Source: Ornithodoros turicata (taxonomy: Eukaryota; Arthropoda; Arachnida; Ixodida; Argasidae). Taken from it: a DNA stretch of 64,000 nt. Location: positions 141,610,376 through 141,674,375 of the forward strand of contig NC_088201.1 of NCBI RefSeq assembly GCF_037126465.1, written 5' to 3'. The position numbers and the translations under genes were made by a program. The notes under the pieces were generated by a model, which saw only the letters and a program-made list of their open reading frames with translations, made no database searches and had not been told where the DNA came from. Below are positions 39,745 through 53,500 of this stretch, in pieces; the stretch's first letter is position 1, and every line of letters starts with the position of its first letter.

Positions 39745-42700
39745 CTTACGCCCTACGAAAAAGCATCTGAAGCTGCAACAATCTATAAACTCCAACAGAG
39801 TTATCTGCAGCATCCAACTAGCGTTATATAGCTTACGCGTTACGAAAAAGCATGTGAAGCTGCAACAATGTACTCCAAAATACGACACAGGCGCCGACTC
39901 GCCTTAATGGCTACCGAGTACCGACTAAGCCACTGTGTCGTAGACGGTCCCAACGTGTCTGCATCGAAGTACTTTGTTGCGTGACGTCTTTGCCAACACG
40001 TCGGGATCGTTAAAAAATTTGAGTATTGGAGCATTACGAAAACGCATCTGAAGCTGCAACAATCTGCTCCTAAAGCGTTATCTGTATCATCCAACTGACG
40101 TTATATAGCTTACGCCTTACGAAAAAGCATCTGAAGCTGCAACAATCTACTCCAAAATATGACACAGGCGCCGACTCGCGTTAATGGCTACCGAGTACCG
40201 AATAAGCCACTGTGTCGTAGACGGTCCCAACGTATCTGCATCGCAGTACTTTTTTGTCTGCGTCGGGATCGTTAAAAAAATTGGAGCATTGGAGCATTAC
40301 GAAAACGCATCTGAAGCTGCAACAATCTACTCCAAAATATGACACAGGCACCGACTCGCCTTAATGGCTACCGAGTACCGACTAAGCCACTGTGTCGTAG
40401 ACGGTCCCAACGTGTCTGCATCGCAGTACTTTTTTGTCTGCGTCGGGATCGTTAAAAAAATTGGAGTATTGGAGCATTACGAAAACGCATCTGAAGCTGC
40501 AACAATCTACTCCAAAATACGACACAGGCGCCGACTCGCCTTAATGGCTACCGAGTACCGACTAAGCCACTGTGTCGTAGACGGTCCCAACGTGTCTGCA
40601 TCGCAGTACTTTTTTGTCTGCGTCGGGATCGTTAAAAAAATGGAGTATTGGAGCATTACGAAAACGCATATGAAGCTGCAACAATCTATATACTCCAAAA
40701 GCGTTATCTGCAGCATTCAACTAGCGTTATATAGCTCATGCGTTAGGAAAAAGTATCTGAAGCTGCAACAATCTGCTCCAAAATACGACACAGGCGCCGA
40801 CTCGCCTAATGGCAACCAAGTACCGACTAAGCCACTGTGTCGTAGACGGTCCCAACGTGTCTGCATCGAAGTACTTTGTTGCGTGACCTCTTTGCCAACA
40901 CGTCGGGATCGTTAAAAAAATTGGAGTATTGGAGCATTACGAAAACGCATCTGAAGCTGCAACAATCTGCTCCTAAAGCGTTATCTGTATCATCCAACTA
41001 GCGTTATATAGCCTACGCGTTACGAAAAAGCATTTGAAGCTGCAACAATCTATATACTCCAAAAGCGTTATCTGCAGCATTCAACTAGCGTTATATAGCT
41101 TACGCGTTACGAAAAAGCCTGTGAAGCTGCAACAATGTACTCCAAAATACGACACAGGCGCCGACTCGCCTTAAGGGCTACCGAGTACCGACTAAGCCAC
41201 TGTGTTGTAGACGGTCCCAACGTGTCTGCATCGAAGTACTTTGTTGCGTGACGTCTTTGCCAACACGTCGGGATCGTTAAAAAAATTTGAGTATTGGAGC
41301 ATTACGAAAACGCATCTGAAGCTGCAACAATCTGCTCCTAAAGCGTTATCTGTATCATCCAACTGACGTTATATAGCTTACGCCTTACGAAAAAGCATCT
41401 GAAGCTGCAACAATCTACTCCAAAATACGACACAGGCGCCGACTCGCCTTAATGGCTACCGAGTACCGACTAAGCCACTGTGTCGTAGACGGTCCCAACG
41501 TGTCTGCATCGCAGTACGTTTTTGTCTGCGTCGGGATCGTTAAAAAAATTGGAGCATTGGAGCATTACGAAAACGCATCTGAAGCTGCAACAATCTACTC
41601 CAAAATATGACACAGGCGCCGACTCGCCTTAATGGCTACCGAGTACCGACTAAGCCACTGTGTCGTAGACGGTCCCAACGTGTCTGCATCGCAGTACTTT
41701 TTTGTCTGCGTCGGGATCGTTAAAAAAATTGGAGTATTGGAGCATTACGAAAACGCATCTGAAGCTGCAACAATCTACTCCAAAATACGACACAGGCGCC
41801 GACTCGCCTTAATGGCTACCGAGTACCGACTAAGCCACTGTGTCGTAGACGGTCCCAACGTGTCTGCATCGCAGTACTTTTTTGTCTGCGTCGGGATCGT
41901 TAAAAAAATTGGAGTATTGGAGCATTACGAAAACGCATCTGAAGCTGCATCAATTTACTTCAAAATACGACACAGGCGCCGACTCGCCTTAATGGCTACC
42001 GAGTACCGACTAAGCCACTGTGTCGTAGACGGTCCCAACGTGTCTGCATCGCAGTACTTTTTTGTCTGCGTCGGGATCGTTACAAAAATGGAGTATTGGA
42101 GCATTACGAAAACGCATCTGAAGCTGCAACAATCTGCTCCTAAAGCGTTATCTGTATCATCCAACTAGCGTTATATAGCTCACGCGTTAGGAAAAAGTAT
42201 CTGAAGCTGCAACAATCTACTCCAAAATACAACACAGGCGCCGACTCGAATAATGGCTACCGAGTACCGACTAAGCCACTGTGTCGTAGACGGTCCCAAC
42301 GTGTCTGCATCGCAGTACTTTTTTGTCTGCGTCGGGATCGTTAAAAAATGGGAGTATTGGGGCATTACGAAAACGCATCTGAAGCTGCAACAATCTGCTC
42401 CTAAAGCGTTATCTGTATCATCCAACTAGCGTTATATAGCTTACGCCTTACGAAAAAGCATCTGAAGCTGCAACAATCTATAAACTCCAAAAGAGTTGTC
42501 TGCAGCATCCAACTAGCGTTATATAGCTCATGCGTTACGAAAAAGCATGTGAAGCTGCAACAATGTACTACAAAATACGACACAGGCGCCGACTCGCCTT
42601 AATGGCTACCGAGTACCGACTAAGCCACTGTGTCGTAGACGGTACCAACGTGTCTGCATCGATGTACTTTGTTGTGTGACCTCTTTGCCAACACGTCGGG

Positions 42701-42925
42701 ATCGTTAAAAAAAATGGAGTATTGGAGCATTACGAAAACGCATCTGAAGCTGCAACAATCTACTCCTAAAGCGTTATCTGTATCATCCAACTAGCGTTAT
42801 ATAGCTTACGCGTTACGAAAAAGCATCTGAAGCTCCAACAATCTGTATACTCCAAAAGCGTTATCCTGAACATTCAACTAGCGTTATATAGTTTACGCGT
42901 TACGAAAAAGCATGTGAAGCTGCAA
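39745..42925 (+). repeat. 7.18-kb-offset duplication, copy 2
   Basis: Partner of 32,570-35,750, with the same ordered set of rare variants. Part of it (about 41,800-42,650) is repeated again at about 45,800-46,650 with an offset of 4,002 bp, so this block has been copied at least twice. Confidence 0.82.
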
Positions 42926-45900
42926 CAATGTACTCCAAAATACGACACAGGCGCCGACTAGCCTTAATGGCTACCGAGTAGCGACTAAACCACTGTGTCG
43001 TAGACGGTCCCAACGTGTCTCCATCGAAGTACCTTGTTGTGTGACCTCTTTGCCAACACGTCGGGATCGTTAAAAAAATTGGAGTATTGGAGCATTACGA
43101 AAACGCATCTGAAGCTGCAACAATCTACTCCTAAAGCGTTATCTGTATCATCCAACTAGCGTTATATAGCTTACGCGTTACGAAAAAGCATCTGAAGCTC
43201 CGACAATCTGTATACTCCAAAAGCGTTATCCTGAACATTCAACTAGCGTTATATAGTTTACGCGTTACGAAAAAGCATGTGAAGCTGCAACAATGTACTC
43301 CAAAATACGACACAGGCGCCGACTCGCCTTAATGGCTACCGAGTAGCGACTAAACCACTGTGTCGTAGACGGTCCCAACGTGTCTCCATCGAAGTACCTT
43401 GTTGTGTGACCTCTTTGCCAACATGTCGGGATCGTTAAAAAAAATTGGAGTATTGGAGCATTACGAAAACGCATCTGAAGCTGCAACAATCTGCTCCTAA
43501 AGCGTTATCTGTATCATCCAACTAGCGTTATATAGCTTACGCCTTACGAAAGAGCATCTGAAGCTGCAACAATCTATAAACTCCAAAAGAGTTATCTGCA
43601 GCATCCAACTAGCGTTATATAGCTTACGCGTTACGAAAAAGCATCTGAAGCTGCAACAATCTCTTCCAAAATACGACACAGGCGCCGACTCGCCTTAATG
43701 GCTACCGAGTACCGACTAAGCCACTGTTTTGTAGACGGTCCCAACGTGTCTCCATCGAAGTACCTTGTTGCGTGACCTCTTTCCCAACACGTCGGGATCG
43801 TTAAAAAAATTGGAGTATTGGAGCATTACGAAAACGCATATGAAGCTACAACAATCTATATACTCCAAAAGCGTTATCTGCAGCATTCAACTAGCGTTAT
43901 ATAGCTTACGCGTTACGAAAAAGCATGTGAAGCTGCAACAATGTACTCCAAAATACGACACAGGCGCCGACTCGCCTTAATGGCTACCGAGTACCGACTA
44001 AGCCACTGTGTCGTAGACGGTCCCAACGTGTCTGCATCGAAGTACTTTGTTGCGTGACCTCTTTGCCAAAACGTCGGGATCGTTAAAAAAAATTGGAGTA
44101 TTGGAGCATTATGAAAACGCATCTGAAAGTCAACAATCTGGTCCTAAAGCGTTATCTGTATCATCCAACTAGCGTTATATAGCTTACGCGTTACGAAAAT
44201 GCATCTGAAGTTGCAACAATCTATATACTCCAAAAGCGTTATCTGCAGCATTCAACTAGCGTTATATAGCTTACGCGTTACGAAAAAGCATATGAAGCTC
44301 CAACAATCTACTCCAGAATACGACACAGGCGCCGACTCGCCTTAATGGCTACCGAGTACCGACTAAGCCACTGTTTTGTAGACGGTCCCAACGTGTCTCC
44401 ATCGAAGTACCTTGTTGCGTGACCTCTTTCCCAACACGTCGGGATCGTTAAAAAAATTGGAGTATTGGAGCATTACGAAAACGCATCTGAAGCTGCAACA
44501 CTCTATATACTCCAAAAGCGTTATCTGCAACATTCAACTGGCGTCATATAGCTTACGCATTACGAAAAAGCATGTGAAGCTGCAACAATCTACTCCAAAA
44601 TACGACACTGGTGCCGACTCGCCTTAATGGCTACCGAGTACGGACTAAGCCACTGTGTCGTAGACGGTCCCAACGTGTCTGCATCGAAGTACTTTGTTGT
44701 GTGACCTCTTTGCCAACACGTCGGGATCGTTAAAAAAATTGGAGTATTGGAGCATTACGAAAACGCATCTGAAGCTGCAACAATCTGGTCCTAAAGCGTT
44801 ATCTGTATCATCCAACTAGCGTTATGTAGCTTACGCGTTAGGAAAAAGCATCTGAAGCTGCAACAATGTATATACTCCAAAAGCGTTATCTGCAGCATTC
44901 AACTAGCGTTATATAGCTTACGCGTTACGAAAAAGCATGTGAAGCTGCAACAATGTACTCCAAAATACGACACAGGCGCCGACTCGCCTAATGGCAACCA
45001 AGTACCGACTAAGCCACTGTGTCGTAGACGGTCCCAACGTGTCTGCATCGAAGTACTTTGTTGCGTGACCTCTTTGCCAACACGTCGGGATCGTTAAAAA
45101 AATTGGAGTATTGGAGCATTACGAAAACGCATCTGAAGCTGCAACAATCTGCTCCTAAAGCGTTATCTGTATCATCCAACTAGCGTTATATAGCCTACGC
45201 GTTACGAAAAAGCATTTGAAGCTGCAACAATCTATATACTCCAAAAGCGTTATCTGCAGCATTCAACTAGCGTTATATAGCTTACGCGTTACGAAAAAGC
45301 ATGTGAAGCTGCAACAATGTACTCCAAAATACGACACAGGCGCCGACTCGCCTTAATGGCTACCGAGTACCGACTAACCCACTGTGTCGTAGACGGTCCC
45401 AACGTGTCTGCATCGAAGTACTTTGTTGCGTGACGTCTTTGCCAACACGTCGGGATCGTTAAAAAAATTTGAGTATTGGAGCATTACGAAAACGCATCTG
45501 AAGCTGCAACAATCTGCTCCTAAAGCGTTATCTGTATCATCCAACTGACGTTATATAGCTTACGCCTTACGAAAAAGCATCTGAAGCTGCAACAATCTAC
45601 TCCAAAATATGACACAGGCGCCGACTCGCGTTAATGGCTACCGAGTACCGACTAAGCCACTGTGTCGTAGACGGTCCCAACGTGTCTGCATCGCAGTACT
45701 TTTTTGTCTGCGTCGGGATCGTTAAAAAAATTGGAGTATTGGAGCATTACGAAAACGCATCTGAAGCTGCAACAATCTACTCCAAAATACGACACAGGCG
45801 CCGACTCGCCTTAATGGCTACCGAGTACCGACTAAGCCACTGTGTCGTAGACGGTCCCAACGTGTCTGCATCGCAGTACTTTTTTGTCTGCGTCGGGATC

Positions 45901-47899
45901 GTTAAAAAAATTGGAGTATTGGAGCATTACGAAAACCCATCTGAAGCTGCATCAATTTCCTTCAAAATACGACACAGGCGCCGACTCGCCTTAATGGCTA
46001 CCGAGTACCGACTAAGCCACTGTGTCGTAGACGGTCCCAACGTGTCTGCATCGCAGTACTTTTTTGTCTGCGTCGGGATCGTTACAAAAATGGAGTATTG
46101 GAGCATTACGAAAACGCATCTGAAGCTGCAACAATCTGCTCCTAAAGCGTTATCTGTATCATCCAACTAGCGTTATATAGCTCACGCGTTAGGAAAAAGT
46201 ATCTGAAGCTGCAACAATCTACTCCAAAATACAACACAGGCGCCGACTCGAATAATGGCTACCGAGTACCGACTAAGCCACTGTGTCGTAGACGGTCCCA
46301 ACGTGTCTGCATCGCAGTACTTTTTTGTCTGCGTCGGGATCGTTAAAAAATGGGAGTATTGGGGCATTACGAAAACGCATTTGAAGCTGCAACAATCTGC
46401 TCCTAAAGCGTTATCTGTATCATCCAACTAGCGTTATATAGCTTACGACTTACGAAAAAGCATCTGAAGCTGCAACAATCTATAAACTCCAAAAGAGTTG
46501 TCTGCAGCATCCAACTAGCGTTATATAGCTCATGCGTTACGAAAAAGCATGTGAAGCTGCAACAATGTACTACAAAATACGACACAGGCGCCGACTCGCC
46601 TTAATGGCTACCGAGTACCGACTAAGCCACTGTGTCGTAGACGGTACCAACGTGTCTGTATCGATGTACTTTGTTGTGTGACCTCTTTGCGAAGACATCG
46701 GGATCGTTAAAAAAATTGGAGTATTGGAGCATTACGAAAACGCATCTGAAGCTGCAACAATCTACTCCTAAAGCGTTATCTGTATCATCCAACTAGCGTT
46801 ATATAGCTTACGCGTTACGAAAAAGCATCTGAAGCTCCAACAATCTGTATACTCCAAAAGCGTTATCCTGAACATTCAACTAGCGTTATATAGTTTACGC
46901 GTTACGAAAAAGCATGTGAAGCTGCAACAATGTACTCCAAAATACGACACAGGCGCCGACTAGCCTTAATGGCTACCGAGTAGCGACTAAACCACTGTGT
47001 CGTAGACGGTCCCAACGTGTCTCCATCGAAGTACCTTGTTGTGTGACCTCTTTGCCAACACGTCGGGATCGTTAAAAAAAATTGGAGTATTGGAGCATTA
47101 CGAAAACGCATCTGAAGCTGCAACAATCTGCTCCTAAAGCGTTATCTGTATCATCCAACTTGCCTTATATAGCTTACGCGTTACGAAAAAGCATGTGAAG
47201 CTGCAACAATGTACTCCAAAATACGACACAGGCGCCGACTCGCCTTAATGGCTACCGAGTACCGACTAAGCCACTGTGTCGTAGACGGTCCCAACGTGTC
47301 TGCACCGAAGTACTATGTTGTGTGACCTCTTTGCCAATACGTCGGGATCGTTAAAAAAATTGGAGTATTGGAGCATTACGAAAACGCATCTGAAGCTGCA
47401 ACAATCTACTCCTAAAGCGTTATCTGTATCATCCAACTAGCGTTATATAGCTTACGCGTTACGAAAAAGCATCTGAAGCTCCAACAATCTGTATACTCCA
47501 AAAGCGTTATCCTGAACATTCAACTAGCGTTATATAGTTTACGGGTTACGAAAAAGCATGTGAAGCTGCAACAATCTACTCCAAAATACGACACAGGCGC
47601 CGACTCGCCTTAATGGCTACCGAGTAGCGACTAAACCACTGTGTCGTAGACGGTCCCAACGTGTCTGCATCGAAGTACTTTGTTGTGTGACCTCTTTGCC
47701 AACATGTCGGGATCGTTAAAAAAAATTGGAGTATTGGAGCATTACGAAAACACATCTGAAGCTGCAACAATCTGCTCCTAAACCGTTATCTGTATCTGAA
47801 GCTGCAACAATCTATATACTCCAAAACCGTTATCTGCAGCATCCAACTACCGTTATATAGCTTACGCGTTACGAAAAAGCATCTGAAGCTGCAACAGTC

Positions 47900-49140
47900 T
47901 ACTCCAAAATACGACACAGGCGCCGACTCGCCTTAATGGCTACCGAGTACCGACTAAGCACTGTGTCGTAGACGGTCCCAACGTGTCTGCATCGCAGTAC
48001 TTTTTTGTCTGCGTCGGGATCGTTAAAAAAATGGAGTATTGGAGCATTACGAAAACGTATCTGAAGCTGCAACAATCTGCTCCTAAAGCGTTATCTGTAT
48101 CATCCAACTAGCGTTATATAGCTCACGCGTTAGGAAAAAGTATCTGAAGCTGCAACAATCTACTCCAAAATACAACACAGGCGCCGACTCGCCTAATGGC
48201 TACCGAGTACCGACTAAGCCAATGTGTCGTAGACGGTCCCAACGTCTCTGCATCGCAGTACTTTTTTGTCTGCGTCGGGATCGTTAAAAAAAATGGGAGT
48301 ATTTGGGGCATTACGAAAACGCATCTGAAGCTGCAACAATCTGCTCCTAAAGCGTTATCTGTATCATCCAACCAGCGTTATATAGCTTACGCCTTACGAA
48401 AAAGCATCTGAAGCTGCAACAATCTATAAACTCCAAAAGAGTTATCTGCAGCATCCAACTAGCGTTATATAGCTTACGCATTACGAAAAAGCATCTGAAG
48501 CTGCAACAATCTCCTCCAAAATACGACACAGGCGCCGACTCGTCTTAATGGCTACCGAGTACCGGCTAAGCCACTGTGTCGTAGACGGTCCCCACGTGTC
48601 TCCATCGAAGTACCTTGTTGTGTGACCTCTTTCCCAACACGTCGGGATCGATAAAAAAATTGGAGTATTGGAGCATTACGAAAACGCATCTGAAAGTCAA
48701 CAATCTGCTCCTAAAGCGTTATCTGTATCATCCAACTAGCGTTATATAGCTTACGCGTTACGAAAATGCATCTTAAGTTGCAACAATCTATATACTCCAA
48801 AAGCGTTATCTGCAGCATTCAACTAGCGTTATATCGCTTACGCGTTACGAAAAAGCATCTGGAGCTGCAACAATCTACTCCAGAATACGACACAGGCGCC
48901 GACTCGCCTTAATGGCTACCGAGTACCGACTAAGCCACTGTGTCGTAGACGGTACCAACGTGTCTGCATCGATGTACTTTGTTGTGTGACCTCTTTGCCA
49001 AGACATCGGGATCGTTAAAAAAAAATTGGAGTATTGGAGCATTACGAAAACGCATCTGAAGCTGCAACAATCTACTCCTAAAGCGTTATCTGTATCATCC
49101 AACTAGCGTTATATAGCTTACGCGTTACGAAAAAGCATCT
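47900..49140 (+). repeat. 1,436-bp-offset duplication, copy 1
   Basis: Block repeated at an offset of 1,436 bp (48,123 to 49,559; 48,347 to 49,783; 48,875 to 50,311). A base deletion in GACTAAGCACTGTG at 47,957 recurs at 49,393, and the variants GGGAGTATTTGGGG and TTATATCGCTTACG are shared. Confidence 0.85.
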
Positions 49141-49335
49141 GAAGCTGCAACAGTCTACTCCAAAATACGACACAGGCGCCGACTCGCCTTAATGGCTACC
49201 GAGTACCGACTAAGCCACTGTGTCGTAGACGGTCCCAACGTGTCTGCATCGCAGTACTTTTTTGTCTGCGTCGGGATCGTTAAAAAAATTGGAGTATTGG
49301 AGCATTACGAAAACGCATCTGAAGCTGCATCAATT

Positions 49336-50576
49336 TACTTCAAGATACGACACAGGCGCCGACTCGCCTTAATGGCTACCGAGTACCGACTAAGCACTGT
49401 GTCGTAGACGGTCCCAACGTGTCTGCATCGCAGTACTTTTTTGTCTGCGTCGGGATCGTTAAAAAAATGGAGTATTGGAGCATTACGAAAACGCATCTGA
49501 AGCTGCAACAATCTGCTCCTAAAGCGTTATCTGTATCATCCAACTAGCGTTATATAGCTCACGCGTTAGGAAAAAGTATCTGAAGCTGCAACAATCTACT
49601 CCAAAATACAACACAGGCGCCGACTCGCCTAATGGCTACCGAGTACCGACTAAGCCAATGTGTCGTAGACGGTCCCAACGTCTCTGCATCGCAGTACATT
49701 TTTGTCTGCGTCGGGATCGTTAAAAAAAATGGGAGTATTTGGGGCATTACGAAAACGCATCTGAAGCTGCAACAATCTGCTCCTAAAGCGTTATCTGTAT
49801 CATCCAACCAGCGTTATATAGCTTACGCCTTACGAAAAAGCATCTGAAGCTGCAACAATCTATAAACTCCAAAAGAGTTATCTGCAGCATCCAACTAGCG
49901 TTATATAGCTTACGCATTACGAAAAAGCATCTGAAGCTGCAACAATCTCCTCCAAAATACGACACAGGCGCCGACTCGTCTTAATGGCTACCGAGTACCG
50001 GCTAAGCCACTGTGTCGTAGACGGTCCCCACGTGTCTCCATCGAAGTACCTTGTTGTGTGACCTCTTTCCCAACACGTCGGGATCGATAAAAAAATTGGA
50101 GTATTGGAGCATTACGAAAACGCATCTGAAAGTCAACAATCTGCTCCTAAAGCGTTATCTGTATCATCCAACTAGCGTTATATAGCTTACGCGTTACGAA
50201 AATGCATCTTAAGTTGCAACAATCTATATACTCCAAAAGCGTTATCTGCAGCATTCAACTAGCGTTATATCGCTTACGCGTTACGAAAAAGCATCTGGAG
50301 CTGCAACAATCTACTCCAGAATACGACACAGGCGCCGACTCGCCTTAATGGCTACCGAGTACCGACTAAGCCACTGTGTCGTAGACGGTACCAACGTGTC
50401 TGCATCGATGTACTTTGTTGTGTGACCTCTTTGCCAAGACATCGGGATCGTTAAAAAAAAATTGGAGTATTGGAGCATTACGAAAACGCATCTGAAGCTG
50501 CAACAATCTACTCCTAAAGCGTTATCTGTATCATCCAACTAGCGTTATATAGCTTACGCGTTACGAAAAAGCATCT
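49336..50576 (+). repeat. 1,436-bp-offset duplication, copy 2
   Basis: Partner of 47,900-49,140 with the same rare variants in the same order. The two copies diverge near 49,145 and 50,581, where copy 1 goes to an A-short module and copy 2 to a C module. Confidence 0.85.
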
Positions 50577-53500
50577 GAAGCTCCAACAATCTGTATACTC
50601 CAAAAGCGTTATCCTGAACATTCAACTAGCGTTATATAGTTTACGCGTTCCGAAAAAGCATGTGAAGCTGCAACAATGTACTCCAAAATACGACACAGGC
50701 GCCGACTCGCCTTAATGGCTACCGAGTAGCGACTAAACCACTGTGTCGTAGACGGTCCCAACGTGTCTCCATCGAAGTACCTTGTTGTGTGACCTCTTTG
50801 CCAACATGTCGGGATCGTTAAAAAACATTGGAGTATTGGAGCATTACGAAAACGCATCTGAAGCTGCAACAATCTGCTCCTAAAGCGTTATCTGCATCAT
50901 CCAACTAGCGTTATATAGCTTACGCCTTACGAAAAAGCCTCTGAAGCTGCAACAATCTATAAACTCCAAAAGAGTTATCTGCAGCATCCAACTAGCGTTA
51001 TATAGCTTACGCGTTACGAAAAAGCATCTGAAGCTGCAACAATCTCTTCCAAAATACGACACAGGCGCCGACTCGCCTTAATGGCTACCGAGTACCGACT
51101 AAGCCACTGTTTTGTAGACGGTCCCAACGTGTCTCCATCGAAGTACCTTGTTGCGTGACCTCTTTCCCAACACGTCGGGATCGCTAAAAAAATTGGAGTA
51201 TTGGAGCATTACGAAAACGCATATGAAGCTGCAACAATCTATATACGCCAAAAGCGTTATCTGCTGCATTCAACTAGCGTTATATAGCTTACGCGTTACG
51301 AAAAAGCATGTGAAGCTGCAACAATGTACTCCAAAATACGACACAGGCGCCGACTCGCCTTAATGGCTACCGAGTACCGACTAAGCCACTGTGTCGTAGA
51401 CGGTCCCAACGTGTCTGCATCGAAGTACTTTGTTGCGTGACCTCTTTGCCAACACGTCGGGATCGTTAAAAAAAATTGGAGTATTGGAGCATTACGAAAA
51501 CGCATCTGAAAGTCAACAATCTGGTCCTAAAGCGTTATCTGTATCATCCAACTAGCGTTATATAGCTTACCGGTTACGAAAATGCATCTGAAGCTGCAAC
51601 AATCTATATACTCCAAAAGCGTTATCTGCAGCATTCAACTAGCGTTATATAGCTTACGCGTTACGAAAAAGCATATGAAGCTGCAACAATCTACTCCAGA
51701 ATACGACACAGGCGCCGACTCGCCTTAATGGCTACCGAGTACCGACTAAGCCACTGTATCGTAGACGGTCCCAACGTGTCTGCATCGATGTACTTTGTTG
51801 TGTGACCTCTTTGCCAAGACATCGGGATCGTTAAAAAAAATGGAGTATTGGAGCATTACGAAAACGCATCTGAAGCTGCAACAATCTATATACTCCAAAA
51901 GCGTTATCTGCAACATTCAACTGGCGTCATATAGCTTACGCATTACGAAAAAGCATGTGAAGCTGCAACAATATACTCCAAAATACGACACAGGCGCCGA
52001 CTCGCCTTAATGGCTACCGAGTACCGACTAAGCCAATTTGTCGTAGACGGTCCCAACGTGTCTGCATCGAAGTACCTTGTTGTGTGACCTCTTTGCCAAC
52101 ACGTCGGGATCGTTAAAAAAAATGGAGTATTGGAGCATTACGAAAACGTATCTGAAGCTGCAACAATCTACTCCTAAAGCGTTATCTGTATCATCCAACT
52201 AGCGTTATATAGCTTACGCGTTACGAAAAAGCATCTGAAGCTGCAACAATCTGTATACTCCAAAGGCGTTATCTGCAACATTCAACTAGCGTTATATAAC
52301 TTACGCCTTACGAAAAAGCATCTGAAGCTGCAACAATCTACTCCAAAAATACGACACAGGCGCCGACTCGCCTTAATGGCTACCGAGTACCGACTAAGCC
52401 ACTGTGTCGTAGATGGTCCCAACGTGTCTGCATCGAAGTACTTTTTTGTCTGCGTCGGGATCGTTAAAAAAATGGAGTATTGGAGCATTACGAAAACGCA
52501 TCTGAAGCTGCAACAATCTGCTCCTAAAGCGTTATCTGTATCATCCAACTAGCGTTATATAGCTTACGCGTTACGAAAAAGCATCTGAAGCTCCAACAAT
52601 CTGTATACTCCAAAAGTGTTATCATGTACATTCAACAAGCGTTATGTAGTTTACGCGTTACGAAAAAGCATGTGAAGCTGCAACAATGTACTCCAAAATA
52701 CGACACAGGCGCCGACTCGCCTTAATGGCTACCGAGTAGCGACTAAACCACTGTGTCGTAGACGGTCCCAACGTGTCTGCATCGAAGTACTTTGTTGTGT
52801 GACCTCTTTGCCAACATGTCGGGATCGTTAAAAAAAAATTGGAGTATTGGAGCATTACGAAAACGCATCGGAAGCTGCAACAATCTGCTCCTAAAGCGTT
52901 ATCTGTATAATCCAACTAGCGTTATATAGCTTACGCCTTACGAAAAAGCATCTGAAGCTGCAACAATCTATAAACTCCAAAAGAGTTATCTGCAGCATCC
53001 AACTAGCGTTATATAGCTTACGCGTTACGAAAAAGCATGTGAAGCTGCAACAATGTACTCCAAAATACGACACAGGCGCCGACTCGCCTTAATGGCTACC
53101 GAGTACCGACTAAGCCACTGTGTCGTAGACGGTCCCAACGTGTCTGCATCGAAGTACTTTGTTGCGTGACCTCTTTGCCAACACGTCGGGATCGTTAAAA
53201 AAAATTGGAGTATTGGAGCATTACGAAAACGCATTTGAAAGTCAACAATCTGGTCCTAAAGTGTTATCTGTATCATCCAACTAGCGTTATATAGCTTACA
53301 CGTTACGAAAATGCATCTGAAGCTGCAACAATCTATATACTCCAAAAGCGTTATCTGCAACGTTCAACTAGCGTTATATAGCTTACGCGTTACGAAAAAG
53401 CATGTGAAGCTGCAACAATGTACTCCAAAATACGAGACAGGCGCCGACTCGCCTTAATGGCTACCGAGTACCGGCTAAGCCACTGTGTCGTAGACGGTCC

